DNA of 64,000 bases, taken from positions 6,693,613-6,757,612 of the forward strand of contig CM018603.1 in assembly GCA_009192285.1 (NCBI GenBank). Reading direction: 5' to 3'. Source of the stretch: Morchella semilibera (lineage: Eukaryota > Ascomycota > Pezizomycetes > Pezizales > Morchellaceae). Below, one piece after another: positions 1 to 13,800 of the stretch (position 1 is the first letter of the stretch; each line of letters starts with the position of its first letter). The notes under the pieces were generated by a model that was given only the letters and a program-made list of their open reading frames with translations, did not search any database and was not told the DNA's origin. Position numbers and translations under genes: made by a program.

Positions 1-798
1 ATGAGTGTAGCTGGAGTCGGTCTTGTGCGCTGGAGTTTGGAGGGCATGTTTGGCGGTGTTGTGAACATCGAGGACGATGATGATGAGGATGATGAAAGGG
101 AGGAGGATATCCCACAGGAAGAAGAAGATGCGGATACGGATGGTGGGGAAAAGTCAAAAATAACTGGGAAGACCTTCAAGGTCATGGATTGTGTCACAGT
201 TAGATGCATGAAGGGATATGTTGAACTAGAGTGGGTTGGTAATGTTCTTAATGACGGGATTGCGGATGCTGTATTGGCAGTTCTCATGACTTTAGAGAGT
301 AGTCCAGCTGCGGTCAAATGTAAGCCATTTACCTTGTTCAAAATCTTGATATTTGATCCACTGACATAACTACACACAGACTCCGCCTCTAAATCCACTC
401 ACCACCACCACCACCACCGTGACCATTCCGTCGGAGCCCCCAAGGATATCTCCCCACATGCTCACATCACGCCCAGCCAACGTCTCGAACGCATCCTTAT
501 GTTCCTCGAAGCACAGTTCGGCGACTGTGTGACACCACTCCCCCGCGGCTCCCAACCCGAAAACGCGCCCAAAGGGATCACCAATGCCCCAGAGGGCGGG
601 GACATGGATCTCGACACACTTAACCAGCTCATTCCCGGCGTGCAAATCAAAATTGATAATCTTGTTGCCAACGTTTGGTTCGAGACCCTCCTAATTGAGT
701 GCAAGAATGAGAGCTTGAGGATGAGAATCAAAACAGTCGTAGAGAGAGCCGTGGAGACGGTTGCCCCCTTTGTCGACCTTGTTGGGCCGGGTTATTAG
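1..798 (+). CDS. YSH1: YSH1/CPSF73 3' part: mRNA 3'-end processing endonuclease subunit (5' end outside window)
   Basis: C-terminal part of the metallo-beta-lactamase/beta-CASP endonuclease that cuts pre-mRNA in the cleavage and polyadenylation factor in the nucleus. Exons are <1..319 and 380..798. The 60-nt intron (320-379) has GTAAGC at its start, a CTGAC branch-like site and CACAG at its end. The joined frame reads through the family's C-terminal domain: VELEWVGNVLNDGIADAVL and SSPAAVK before the intron, then LERILMFLEAQFGD and a final IKIDNLVANVWFETLLIEC block. These match what is known of the CPSF73 C-terminal region. The catalytic N-terminal domain lies left of the window, so the ATG at base 1 is internal. 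A His-rich stretch (HHHHHH) and an acidic run (DDDDEDDE) are lineage-specific insertions. Confidence is high for identity and good for the intron. Confidence 0.88.
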
Positions 799-3700
799 TA
801 GGAGTACACAAAAGAGAGGGGTTGTTTCACTAAAAATATGGTTTTTGTAGGTTAACTGAGGGGTATAACTAGTGGTTGGAGTGTTTGAAGGGTTCGGACC
901 GGGAGTAAAATGCTTTTTTCTTGTTCTTCCCCCCTTAGTAGTTGATTTTTTCTTTTCTAAATTGCCCTTATTTTCGAGCTACTTCTTGCTACGAGGTATA
1001 TGAATCTTCTACATTGTTGATACGAGATGTTTGCCCAACAAACCCAACGTAAACCAGAATACGGGAGAGAATTATGGGCTCCCTGATAGCTAGTGCATTT
1101 ACCGCCTTGCAATGGTCTGCCGTAAAGAGAGACCAAGCCTGTGATTTGTTTGTCACTTAGAGCTTTCGTTAGATTATAGAAGTTCTTGTCTACTACAGAC
1201 TTTTTTTTTTTTCACGCCCCTCCTTCCTAGATCTAGATTTTCCCTCCACCGATACTTACGTAACCGTACAAGCTTAGAACCACCTGAATCGGATCTTTGT
1301 TAGGGCCAGGTGGTTATTTCGGACTCTAGCCTGCTCATAAGAAACCTCACGTGTAAAGCCTAAAGTGCGGTCTCTTTTGCGCCTAGCGGTACGATAGAAT
1401 CACAATGTATCACTCGGACAACCCCACCGCGCCCGTTTTATGTTTGTTTTTGGGTACAAGAGAGAGGCGTCATATATACCGGATACATAATCCTAGACAC
1501 CCTGTTTGACTCGCAAGCAACAAACATTACAACAACCTGCGCTAAGAGCCCGACACCTAAACCCAACGCCGACGGGTATCAGGGAGGAAATAACCCAAGA
1601 TATATAATAACTTTGTGTCCTTTTGACAATACATTTCGTGGTTCAGGGGATAGCTTGGGTCCTTGTTAATATGGTTGCCTGTAATATTGTAGTTTGGTCT
1701 CAGTTACCAAAGTACGTGCACTTTTGTGTCAAAATAACATTAAAATAAGGCAGTATAATTCTGGAAATTAAGAACAAATCATCAATTCACCTTTAAAACT
1801 CGTTCACAGTACAAACATCCGGCGTGCAGAGGCCTTCCTAGATATCGCTCTGATGCTTTGTCGGTCGAGCACAATACCCGGACGGAATGAGTGGGCGTTG
1901 GATGTACTAGACCCGCATATATCCTTCGAGATGATTTTCTGCCGGCCAATGTGGGTTATGATATGCGAGCACAGGTATATAAAATGCACTCGTGATTACC
2001 GCCGGGCCTTTCTTACGTCGGCACTAGAAACAATGGTCATTCAATATTTACACGTACATATTCTTGATCGAAAATGTGTCAGTAGAATATCTGCGACATA
2101 TACGGATATGAATTTTATTTATTTACTCCGGTTACCCTATCCCAAGTACTACGTTTGCGCGCATCTCTGATCGAAGCGGGTCGCCGCCGGTACCACTCCC
2201 CATTAATTGTGTGTTGCGGTTTCACAATAATACCTGAACGGGCTGGCCTCAAGACGCACGGAGACTTCAACCCTTTGCCAAGGTCATCCAACTACATGTA
2301 CTCCTAGACTTTATGTTCACTCTGGTAGGGTAGATTTACGATGGTGACGGCGGGCTGCACGTACACCCCGTATATCTAGCTCTAGGTGTGGGTGTGGGCG
2401 CGCAAGAGCGGAGGTTCGGCCATATATACCCTGAATTTTCAAACGATAGCAGAACCGTACCAATTACATCGTATCCTATCCATGAGTTAATAATATAGCT
2501 AGAGTCACATCCTAGCTCCTCATTAACAACACAACATATTTACCCCCTCTACGGTCTACTTCCTGCGGACACTGTCTCGTTCCGTTGCAGCCCAGTATAG
2601 AGACAAGAGTGGGGCGAGTGATATCCCATGCAGTAGAGAAAGGCCGGAGGACAATGCATCTTGACAGACAGCAAACCTAGAAGTACGTATGAGCCCATGA
2701 TAAAAATAACGTAGGGAAAGGAAAGGACGGCAATAATGATCTTACTGGCATGCGGGTAGGCAGGAAGTTTTAAACCACTACTATAGATAAGCCTGAAACT
2801 GGCCGGTTGAGTCGGTCTCACGATCTCGTGGGGAGTGTCAATAGCCAAAGGCCCGAGGTCGATACATGCACATACGTGCAGTAGTCAGATATAGAGTAAC
2901 AAGCTTTATCTCGGATGGACTAATTTGCATGGGGAATTGCCCTTGCTACTCCGTATGTATTAGTTATATGCGCACTATATGCCCGTGCCGTCTGACATGT
3001 ATAGTATTAAGGTAAGTACATTAAGTACATGTAGCAGGGCGTCTAGAACAGACTCGCAGGTAACCTCGTGGACATCTGAAAAACTTTGCGCAGATTATAC
3101 GCGTACACGATAGGTACCTGTGACCGTGTGATCGTTCTGATAGACCGTTGAGGCTTCATCTGGAAACTGAAGCCTTTGCCTTTGCAGCGGGCAGAGTTTC
3201 ACCACATCGGCGCATGGGCATATACATCGTCTACGCGGAGACTTTCACTCCACTCTAGATACATGTAGTGTCTCAGAGATGGATGGACTGTGTTCTTCAG
3301 GAATTGAATTCGCGCTGAGAGTGTGGGTTTCGATGTTGATATTGATATTGATAATGCTCCGCGGTACACCTGTCCGAGAAAGAAGAAATAATCGAATCCC
3401 ATCCATCTGGCTCGCGCGTGCACGCACTCAAGCTAACCATCACGCATCCAGCAGACTGATCCTCACTAGCCAACCGCACAATACTCTCTCTGCATCTTCA
3501 ATGTCAACCTCATCTCCAACCCCCCGCCAAGGCCTCACGATCCCCCGAATCTACACAAATAAACCTCAGCAGTCGGCCAGAGCCAAAATTAAATCTCCGC
3601 CCAACCTCTCACTTTGAGTATATATACCTACACAAGCTAAAGGATCACACATCCTAAACTCAACGACCCCTGTGGAGGGTATGGGCTTCCTTCGGGCTTT

Positions 3701-4142
3701 GTGCACTTGCACCATTCTGTTTTCGGGATGCGCTCCATGACACTTGGGATATGGCTACCGCAGCCGGCCCAGGTTTTGTATGCTGCACGAAGATGTTAGC
3801 CAGCGCATCCTCACCCCATATGTACCTGTTTCTATCTAGAGTCGCTGCGATCTCGCTACCAAGTGATGGGGGAAGGGGTTGGATGACGCACAGCAGGTAG
3901 GGCACTTGGCTTGCATGCACATGATGATGAATAGGGTTTTTTATTCTGGGGGGCTAGTAAAGGGGTGCTGCGATAAGTTAGTCTGCTCAAGGTGGTGAGG
4001 AATTCTCTACACTCTGGAAGAGATGTTTATGCTGTGTACCAGTCGGTACTTGGACAGTACATGTATTTATACGGCCAGACCAGAAGAAACATTGTCGCCG
4101 GCCTCTCGATGCTAGCTAGCATAACTACACGGCGGCCTCACT

Positions 4143-4165
4143 CGGCGACCTGACTAAGGTCGCCG
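4143..4165. other. Perfect 8-bp inverted repeat with 7-nt loop
   Basis: CGGCGACC at 4143-4150 is followed by TGACTAA and then GGTCGCCG at 4158-4165. The arms are exact reverse complements. A second palindrome, ATGCTAGCTAGCAT, lies just upstream near 4108-4121. No gene abuts, so a terminator role is not indicated. Confidence 0.5.
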
Positions 4166-6837
4166 CTGAGCTGGGCGGGGATCAGATAAGTCAGACGCCG
4201 AAGCACAGATCACTAGATATAGATTGATCCGCAACACAACCCCCATGTATTGGATCGATCTGATGTTCTCCTGAATTGCTGTGGGATACCTAAAGTACCT
4301 ACACATTACAAAACTGTAAGCATGACAATCAGCTGGACACTGGGACAGCTAAAAAGGTGCTCGTGGTATGTACGAACCTTGAATTCGGGCCGCCTTTGCA
4401 CACGAACTTGGAGACGTACATACATTCTACGTAAACCGTAAACCGTAAACCCTACGAGCCTTAAGCTCGCTCGCGGAAAAAAAAAAAATAATAATAATAA
4501 AAAAACTTGCCAAATGGGGCAATCCCTAGAATTGACAAGCAGTACCATGTATTTACTCTGAGCAAACCCTGCTCTACACTGTGGAGTACGTAGCCGACTG
4601 GCAGCTCAAAACTCCCTGTCTAATAACGGAGGAAATAATGATCAATCCCCATCAGTGCGCCGAAAGAAATAACCCCTTCCCTCTGCCGGAAAGGTCGGGA
4701 GGAAAAAAAAACATTGCCAATTTCGTTGCGCGAATTTGGTGCCCGCGAAGTTTCAAGACGTGGGTCCGACCCGATTTGAGGTGTCCCGAGTTCTCGAGTC
4801 TCAAGGTTGATCAGTCAGGTCCGAGCTCTTGGCAATCCCGCTGTGCTGTTTGTGGTGAAACATAATAATCGCCTCCACCCTTGTAGGCTAGCTCGGTTGC
4901 GGTGGCTAGATATTCCGAACGTTAACGGTTAACCATCTCTTTCTAGAAATATCACACCACTACTACATAAAATACCCACTCGTAACCTTTTTTTTTTGCG
5001 CCCCGAGGTTATTCATGATCAAAAGGAACAAAAGAAAGCAAAAAAAAGAGTCGACCTGTCCACCATTCGGGATCCTGTACGTACGTAAAATAGACCAATC
5101 CATCATTTCAAAACCAGCGATTCAAATCTACCCCTGCATCGTCGTGGAGATGTTTACCGAACTCTACTCTACCTCTGCCAAGTGTCAGAGTCACTTTTTT
5201 TGAGCGAAATATTGACCCTGAGAGAAGGAGGCTGTTCACCAGTCCAGTCAGCCACCGGGTGCTATCCCCTCCAGGCGCCTACCTTACCCCACCATACAGC
5301 GGACAGATCATACGACTTCTTTCATTCTATGGCACTGGAAGTAAACGCACAGCAGTCCAGTCAGTGTCACCCATAGGTTATGGCTGGCTGAGCTTGACCG
5401 TGGCTATTTCTCTAGCTCCAGGTCACTGCTGCCTGCTTTTCTCGAAATAGGTGTCCACAGTGGATGGATGGATGTCATGGGTTGGGCCCTAAAGGGGTCC
5501 TTGAATTGAATATCATTTTCGGATTTCTGGGTTGTCCCTAGGAGATGGAAGAAACTTCTACCGGAACCTATCTGGTCTGAGTAGAGACTACATACATAGA
5601 ATACATACGTGGTGGTTCTAGATTAGAATTCCATGCGCGCGCGGGATTCTTGCTCGGTTTTCGAATAGGGTATTTCACTCTCACAGGGCAAGAATAATAA
5701 AAAATTTATTTACAGGATTTCCCCTACTAGGTAGCCTTTTCGAATGGGATATTCCAAGGATGAAGGGGGAGGATATATACACGTTTCCCCCTACTAGCTG
5801 GAAGGAATTGGGGGCGCGATAGATCATAGGGCCAGCAGACAAGCATTCCCCTCAATTTATCCCTTCCCTAGAGTTACTCTACTAGCTGGCGTCAAGCTCA
5901 AGGGGAAGGTTTGCAGCTAGATATCTATCAGGAGCGGACCCGATATGTGCCCTGCTGCAACTATGTAGGTGCACTTGTGCCAGCACCTTCGGGAATTATT
6001 CCGTATCAAAACCAATATAACCCCCCCCCCCCCTAAAAAAAACTTTTCTTCCCATTCGTGTCGAGTATCATAGTCGAATATATTGTGCAAGTTCCCTTGG
6101 CCATTGTTCGGTTGGCCAGGCTAGGGTATTCATCAGATTTGATTTCAATACTCACATATCCTATGTAGTAGATCCTCTACTCTAGCTATAGTGCACATAC
6201 CCTGTCTCAGGAGTATGGCCGTCACTTTTTATATCGCTCACTTTGCTATGTCAATATGCTACCAAGTGAGAGACCACATGCGAATTCCCCGGTGCCAGCC
6301 TTGTAAGGTGTAGGAAAGGGTAAGTTACGTTACTTCTAAGCGTTATGGGATCTATTAAAAACAACACTCCCTTTTTTTTTTTTCTTCCCCTCTCTCGCGG
6401 GCCTCAGCCGCTGGATTATGGATGATGGCTACATCGTAATTAATTACGGGCATCTCGATTATGTTTCTTGCCCCGCGGCTTGTAGTGCAGGTGTATCAAG
6501 TAATAACCTACTGTATGTTGTGCCTATTACAACTACATGTAAAGTATGTAGCTAGGACCTGAATTGGGACCGTGGGACAGAGGTTGATTGAGTCGAGCCG
6601 GCGGGTACTTACTAACTTGCGTAATAATGTGGGTTTACAATGAGGGGTTATTTTTCGTTTCTCTTTTTTTTTCCCCCCCCCTTCCCTTCTACCTTTTCAA
6701 TCCTGGTTAGAGCGCTGGTACCACATTGGGCACGCGAGCAGAGTCATGAAAATTTAGTCTGTATTAATTACCCGCTACCGGCACCTAGCTTTTGTGGATA
6801 CTGGAAATCAATATTTGAATACCTGCACCACCCACCA

Positions 6838-6838
6838 T

Positions 6839-6877
<39 letters not shown>
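6838..6877. repeat. Trinucleotide microsatellite (ACT/CTA)n
   Basis: About 12 consecutive CTA units, followed by interrupted CAC/ACC repeats to about 6940. It makes a spurious Leu/Pro-rich ORF. Confidence 0.9.
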
Positions 6878-6879
<2 letters not shown>

Positions 6880-7159
6880 CTACCACCACCATTCTACACA
6901 ACCACCACCCCACACCAGCTTGCCCCACCACCACCACTGCAATATCTAAATACCAGCATCTATAACTACTACTTCTGTGAAGTATTTTATAGTAATAAAA
7001 GACTTTTGTATCATGTCGTGGTCTGACTATTGTCCCGATATTTCATATACCAGTCTACTTCCTTTACTTCTTCTCTCAATACCGCTTTATCTATATTTGC
7101 ACTCGAGTAGAGAGCGTAAGGGCGTACTAGCAGTGGAGCCTCCCCATCAGCAAGTCACA

Positions 7160-9184
7160 ATGAAGCACACCCTCTCCCCCGCATTCGTCGGCGATGTACG
7201 AAAAAGTAAGTCCAATACATACACCCACCCGCTATCGATGCAACTTGCTTTTTGCGCGATCCCTCATTCCTTTTTCCATTTGAGGAAAATTTACAATCTG
7301 CAGAAGTTATAAATCATACTGACAGACAAATCGTTCGTCCGTTCAGCATCACAGCAATTCCTTCATGAGGCCCGCCGCAGAATTGCCCTAGACATAGCCA
7401 CCGAGATTTCCGGCGCTGAGACCCAGACCAATGCATCAGCACAAAGCTACCAAAATACTGGAAGTCAAGCTTGGCCGCAGGTATGGTGCGCAGAGACCGA
7501 AGCAAACTACACTGGCTTCCTTGGGTTCCAGGCTTCGGCTGCTGAGGGCGAGGAGGAGCACTCGCACCAGACATTCTACATGCCAGAAGCGCCAAAGAAC
7601 TGGAATCACCAGCACCAGAACCAGTACCACGAGCTCATTCACAGGAAACTTCCAGACATAGCTGCCCCTACCGCCCCCACCCGGGAACAGAAACCATTGG
7701 TGCTCCCTAGTTTGCCGGCAGAGATCCACCTCGAGATCATCAAGAACTTGATCTCGGCGTCGGAGTCGTCGAAGGCGGTGACAACATATGCCCAAGGCTG
7801 TGGACTTTGCAACCTTTTCCAGCTCTCCTCGCTGTGTAAAGTCAACCGCTTCTATTACTCCATCGTGTCAGAGCTTCTGTATACCAATCTTCCCTTGAAT
7901 GTGTCGACAGAGGTTTTCCCCTTCGACGGAAAGACCCTTTGCGAGGCGCACCACCACCTGTCCTCCAAGACTCAGCAGCTGGAGAAGCGGCTCCCACTGC
8001 TTTTGCGCACCCTGCGAGAGAGAAATGACCTGGCTGTGAATGTCAAGGCTATCCACCTCCCACCAAGCATTAACTGCTGGCTCACATGCTCCCTCGAGAA
8101 GGTGCTCCTTCCCAACTTGATCGATGCATGTGAGAATGTGGAAGTGATCCTGGGCACCGAGCAGCTACATGAGCGCCAGTTCTTCTCAGCAGAGCACTAC
8201 TGCCTTGATGAAGACTCGGCACAACATGGGATCCTTGCCAAAACGATAGTTGAAAAGACCAGCCTAACCCGTGTGATCTGGAGAGGGGGAGATGCTGGAA
8301 CCAGGAGGAGCGTGTGGCAGAGGGTATTTGATGGACATCCAGATATGAGGGGTGTTGGGTTCATTGAGCTCCATAGAAACTGGGGTGCCTTGAAAGAGTT
8401 AGGATTCTTTGGGGTTAGGGGACTTACGGTCCAGGAGGCGAAGGTGATTTTCGAGGGATTGCCGAAGCTAGAAAAGTTTGGGTTGGGTGATGTTAGGGTG
8501 AAGAGGAAGTCAGAGAGGGAGCTTGGACCCGCGAGCCAAGCTGTAAGAGAGGCCAGGAGAGAGGTGAAGGAAAGATTCATGCTGATCCTTGAGGCTCTTC
8601 CGGAGAGTGTACGCAACGTTGGGTTCTCTGATGTTGACGACGAGGACTTCGTGGTCGAGGTTGGGAAGTGGGCGGCTGCTAGGGTTGCAAAGAACGTAGG
8701 GTCTTCAGATGAACGCAGCGTCAAGCCCTACTTTAACCGCCTTACGTTCACCAGAATCTGCTTCACAGCCGAGAACCTGAGGTCTCTTCTCACTTCTTTG
8801 GCGGTAGAAGCTCAAGCGGGAAAATTCACATATTCAAGAAGTGCGGTCAAGGATCTCCGTTTATCTAATCTCGAGAAGAAGGATAGGTTCCTGGACACTC
8901 AGATTGATACCACTCTTTTCTCGCTCAGGGAGGATGAGGTTGAGTTAAGAGGGCTTGAAAGACTTTGCTGGGGTGTCGGGAGCTGCGAAGACAAAGAAGC
9001 TTCTATTGGTAAAGCTGGTATCTTGAGGGGCGCCCTAAGGAGAGGATGGTTCAAGAGTTTGAAAGAGGTTCTCGTGGAATCCGACCCAACCCCATTGAAT
9101 GTTATCGAAGCCTGCAAGGATAGAGGACTGGAACTCCACGAATTTAGAGATATCAAGCGTCAATCCGGAATGGTTGAGTGGTAG
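7160..9184 (+). CDS. F-box domain protein, 634 aa
   Basis: Probable substrate-recognition subunit of an SCF ubiquitin ligase or an F-box protein of unknown target. Exons are 7160..7205 and 7326..9184. The 120-nt intron starts GTAAGT and ends CTGACAG. The upstream exon supplies the ATG, because the main frame is open well upstream of its first in-frame Met at 7580, and the joined frame starts MKHTLSPAFVGDVRKN. An F-box-like block lies at about residues 140-195: LPAEIHLEIIKNL, then NLFQLSSLCKVNRFYYSIVS and a following LLYTNL, the usual pattern of fungal F-box proteins. The rest is a long, weakly repetitive Leu-rich tail without a nameable domain. No neighbour suggests its target. The exon join is good; the F-box call rests on motif recognition only. 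Confidence 0.72.
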
Positions 9185-10832
9185 TTACAATATTCGTTCA
9201 TCCTATTTTCATATCTACAATAGTTTCTTATGTTTGAAGATTTTCATTTGTATCATCTACTGGCATTTAGGTTGAAACTCATACCCTGGAGGCTATGGTT
9301 TTTAGAAAATGTATTGCAGGGTGGTGGAAAAGGCTTGGTGTTTCTGGATTGCTTCTGGTGTTCATACTTATTTCTTCATTGCATGTCACTTTTACGTTTA
9401 CTCCCCAGCTGAGCTGTAATATCTAATCAGCATGATATTCTTGGCGGCTAGAGCATAGTTAGATAATTCAAACGTTACTTCACCCACGATCGAGAAACAG
9501 GGTTTTGTGAACTCGATTCATTGACTGCGCAACCACGTGTCACAAAGCCAATCGGAAACTAGCCAGTTGATGGCTCGTAAAACGCCTCCTACTCAGCATT
9601 ACATAGTTACTTTGGGGTGACGGTAGGTGCATGGTGATATATACGAGTAAGTTTCCTTGGCTTAGTCTTAGCTATGTCCGACAAGTTGACCTTTCAGCCT
9701 TTGCATGTAGGTCTCTACTCTATAGTAGAGTAGAGTAGAGTAGAGTATATACCTAGACAATACTCTAATATTAATTGCATGTAGTACAATATATGATACG
9801 AATATCAACTTGCAACACCCGCCACCACTGGCAATGATTGATCGGTTATTTTTGTAGGTACAATTGATGGTTGACGTGGGTGGATAGCGTAACGCTTGTT
9901 CTCTAGATCATTTTTTTTTTCTTTTGTAGAGTATACATGTAGGTATAAAGTTGGTCTAAGAGTAGCCCTTCCCGAACCCCGATCTCGCTTAGACTGGACT
10001 GCAGCGTTTGGTGACATCTAACGGTAATAATTAATTTGGTTTTGTGTATCTGCCCGAGTTCCCTGCATTTCATGTAGGCATGTACTTCCTATAACCTTCG
10101 TCTCAGCTGGAACTACACAATATTCGCGCCCTTTGTCGGTACCTTCAAAGTAGATGTTTCGACCAGGAGAAGTAGAGAGCTGGAGCTTTTGTCGTGTTTG
10201 GCTATCATGTACATGACGGCGGCTACCGGTGTTTCAGGGGACAATGAAGTCATTTTAAGAACAGCTAAACCATCTTCTTTGGCCGATAGACCCTTGTTCG
10301 GGTCCCTTGCTCGGAGTCCACAGCGGCCAATGAAATTTCTTCCCCTAGCACACTAGGATTACTTGGCGCCAGCCGCAAGCCCATAATAGCGTCACCTGCG
10401 AATGCTTTTCTTGGCTTTTAATTCAAAGTTCCTGAAGCCTGCTCTGTTCTTCAAATTTCCTGACTGCGGAAAATTAATATTATTACGTCCCTCTCTTTAC
10501 CCCCCCCTTGCCACTCAGTGGTGATTCTTCTTTCTTGTTTTTCTCTGCACTCCGTTTTATCTGTTTGCTGATCTTATCATTCCGGCGCTGGTCTCCCTAG
10601 AAGGGCACGTCCCTCTTTCCCCCCCATAGAATAGATACTAGACCATATCGCTCGCTCAGTTATCCCCGAACTCTCCTCCCTCTTTTGCTCCCGTAATTCT
10701 GATAATTATTCTGTCTCAAACACCCGTTACGTTTGCTGTCACAACAACAATTGCGTTTGTCCCCAGGGACTACGACCCCAATACTTCGATAACGGCAACA
10801 CACCCAGTTAATACGATACGACTACCACAACA
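9185..10832. other. Intergenic spacer with upstream region of the CSC1-like gene
   Basis: No supported gene. It contains a (TAGAG)n run at about 9724-9748, a TACATGTA palindrome at 9934, and pyrimidine-rich stretches (10490-10720) immediately before the start of the next gene, as is common in fungal core promoters. Confidence 0.6.
9724..9748. repeat. Pentanucleotide microsatellite (TAGAG)n
   Basis: About five tandem TAGAG units followed by TATATA. Confidence 0.85.
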
Positions 10833-13800
10833 ATGAGTAATTCTACGATAACCTCGTCAATCATGTCGTCTACATCGACTATGACCTCAAGTTCAGCCAC
10901 GGCCTCAGCAACATCCAATGTTTCGATAGATCCGTTTGCAGATGCGGGAAAGGCACAAAACTCGGCAGGAATGTCTCTGGAGACCTTCCTCTCATCACTT
11001 GGAGTTGCAGCAGCTGTATTCGGCGCTGAAGTAATACTATTTGTACTTCTGAGAACGAAATTGCAACGTGTTTATGAGCCTAGGACATATCTAGTGCCAG
11101 AAAAGTGAGTATAATACCAAGCCTGATTATCTGTTCACTTTGCTGACAATAATTTGTCTAGACGCCGTACAAAACCACCTAAACCTGGATTTCTAGCTTG
11201 GTTTAAACCTGTAAGCAACAACACATACCCACGCGAGAACTAGATGTTTTTGGATGCTAAATTGGTGTTCGATTAGATATTTGCCACTGCCAATAGCGAT
11301 TTCATACAAAAATCCGGATTAGATGCCTACTTCTTTCTTCGATACCTTCTTATGCTCTTGAAAATATTCTGCATACTCGCCCTAGTCATCATTCCGGTTC
11401 TTCTACCATTAAATTCTATCGGCGGTATAGGTGGTGATTTGGTTCAAGGCCTTGATAGGCTGGCGTGGACCAATGTAGCACCAGAGGACACGAGCCGGTA
11501 TTGGGCACATTTGTTGCTTGCCCTGGGAGTTATCATTCTGTTCTGCTACATGTTTTATCGGGAACTTAGGGCATACATTCGGCTTCGACAAGCATATTTG
11601 ACATCGCCACAACATAGGTTGAGAGCCAGTGCCACAACAGTATTGGTAGCTTCAATTCCAAGGAAATGGTTGGGTGTTAAAGAATTGCTGGGATTATATG
11701 ATGTATTCCCTGGTGGAATTAGGAATATTTGGATAAACAGGTTCCTCTCCCCTTGCCAAGACATCTATTGCCTGATTACTGATCTCCTTGGCATTACAGA
11801 GATTTTGAGGAACTCGCAGAAAAAGTCCAGGAACGTGATAAACTTGCGAGGATACTCGAAAAGGCTGAAACAGCACTTATCAAGGCTGCAAAGAAGAAGC
11901 ATATTAAGAAGCTCCGAGCCGAAGCCAAAAAGAACCCTCAAGCCCAAGCCGCAGTTGAGGATGCCCAACATGCAGGCGAGATTGCAGGCCCGGGAATGTC
12001 TTCCGGGAATCCTCATCAGATCCCGGAAGATATCCATGAAGCAGCCGATAAACAAAATACTCACAGAAGAAGCAAGTCAAAGTTTGCAAATATAAACCCG
12101 ATCCCGGTTGTAGGTGATGGCCTCCAAAAACTCCAAAGGGGTATCTTTGATGGCGTAACCTCTGGGTTTGATAAGATCCGAGGTGGTGTAGAGGACGTGT
12201 TGCCAAAGCCTGCATATGGTTATCAGCCAGAAGAGACGGAGGATCATTACAGAGCACCGGCCGGGCAACGACGGCCGTCACTTAATGAACGCGGGTCCTC
12301 TCGTAGTGCAAAGCGCGGCTCAACATTAATAGGACGCGAGGAAGTCGATGATAATGAAGGTCCGTCCAGAAGGCGGAACACACTGAGAGGAGAGGAAAGC
12401 ACATCTACTACTCGGACCCCACTCCCATTGAGCACGCAAGAGGAAGTAGACGAGCCATCTAAATTAGCTTTCTGGAAACGATCCCACGCCACCCACAGCG
12501 AAGAAGATGAGACACCGCTCAGTACGGCTAGTCCAACGACCCCACGTACCAGTACTGTTGGCGAAAAGGTTGATGTCTTTGAAAAGCATGAGAATGGAGG
12601 AAAGAAAAAAAACCAAAAGAAAACGAAAACGGAATACCCCAAGGCCTATAATGAGGAAGAAGGGGATGACAAGATTGGCGAACCGGTGTGGAAGAAATAC
12701 TTGACTGAAAAGGATAGGGAAACAATGAGGCTCCCAATCCTCGGCCTCACATGGATGCCATCATTGCCGCTCATGGGAAAAAAGGTCGACACAATTTATT
12801 ACTGCCGCAAAGAGGTTGCACGTCTCAATGTTGAAATCGAGAAAGACCAGAGCGAGCCAGAAAAGTACCCTCTCATGAACTCCGCATTCATCCAATTTAA
12901 TCACCAGGTTGCCGCGCACATGGCTTGTCAGTCACTGTCTCATCACGTCCCTCAGCAAATGTGTCCCCGACACATTGAAGTCTCACCTAATGATGTTATT
13001 TGGGATAACATGAAGATAAACTGGTGGCAAAGGTATACTAGAATATTCGGTATAACAGTTGCTGTTTGTGGATTGATCATTGGATGGGCTTTCCCAGTTG
13101 CTGTTGTTGGTTTACTTTCTCAGATAGATTATCTGACAGAAGTAATTCCATGGCTTGCTTGGATAAATGATCTTCCGAATTCGGTAGTAGGGTTGATTCA
13201 GGGTATTCTGCCGCCGTTGGGTTTAGCAATTCTGATGGCACTCCTGCCCATCATCCTCAGATGTAAGCTTCCTCGGTCCCAAAACGTTAGTTTTAGCCTT
13301 ACTGATATTTCAACGCAGTGTTCGCAAAGCTTCAAGGTCTTCATACTGGTATGGCTATTGAAAGGGCTGTTCAAGGGATGTACTTTGCTTTCTTGTTCAT
13401 CCAAATCTTCCTCGTTGTCAGTATTTCTTCGGGTATCACTGTCGTATTGGAGGACCTTCTCAACAACCCGATCTCTGCGCCTTCTATTCTTGCGCAGAAT
13501 TTACCAAAGGCTTCCAACTTTTTCTTCTCCTACATGCTTCTACAGGCATTCACCGTCAGCGGAGCGGCTATTCTTCAGGTCGCCACATTGTTTATTCAAT
13601 TTATCTTGAGCCCTATTCTAGACACTACTGCTAGAGAGAAATTCACCCGTGCCACGACTCTTATGGAGATCAAGTATGGAACTTTCTTTCCTGTCTACAC
13701 TAATTTGGCTTGTATTGGAATTGTTTACTCGGTTATTTCCCCGTTGATCTTGATCTTCAATATCTGCACATTCTCGCTCTTTTGGATGGTATACCGGTAT

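Larger units (their letters stand above)
799..7159. other. Intergenic spacer, 6.4 kb, AT-rich, no supported gene
   Basis: Only short ORFs without family resemblance occur here, the longest about 130 codons and low in complexity. The stretch holds homopolymer runs (for example poly-T near 1201 and poly-C near 6021), a CGTAAAC 7-mer repeated three times near 4430-4452, five copies of the palindrome TACATGTA (from 2293, 3026, 3260, 4058 and 6534), the hairpin at 4143-4165, and a trinucleotide repeat near 6838. A minus-strand 86-codon ORF at 3660-3920 has protein-like composition but no supporting signal. Confidence 0.6.

Noticed and set aside
4430-4452. CGTAAAC repeated three times, telomere-like look
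   Set aside because: The unit is not a known telomere repeat, only three copies exist, and it lies in the interior of a gene-bearing region.
6640-7026. 128-codon ORF
   Set aside because: Produced by pyrimidine runs and the CTA microsatellite.
8197-8724. Minus-strand 175-codon ORF
   Set aside because: Antisense shadow of the F-box gene; Ser/Thr-rich, with no independent signals.
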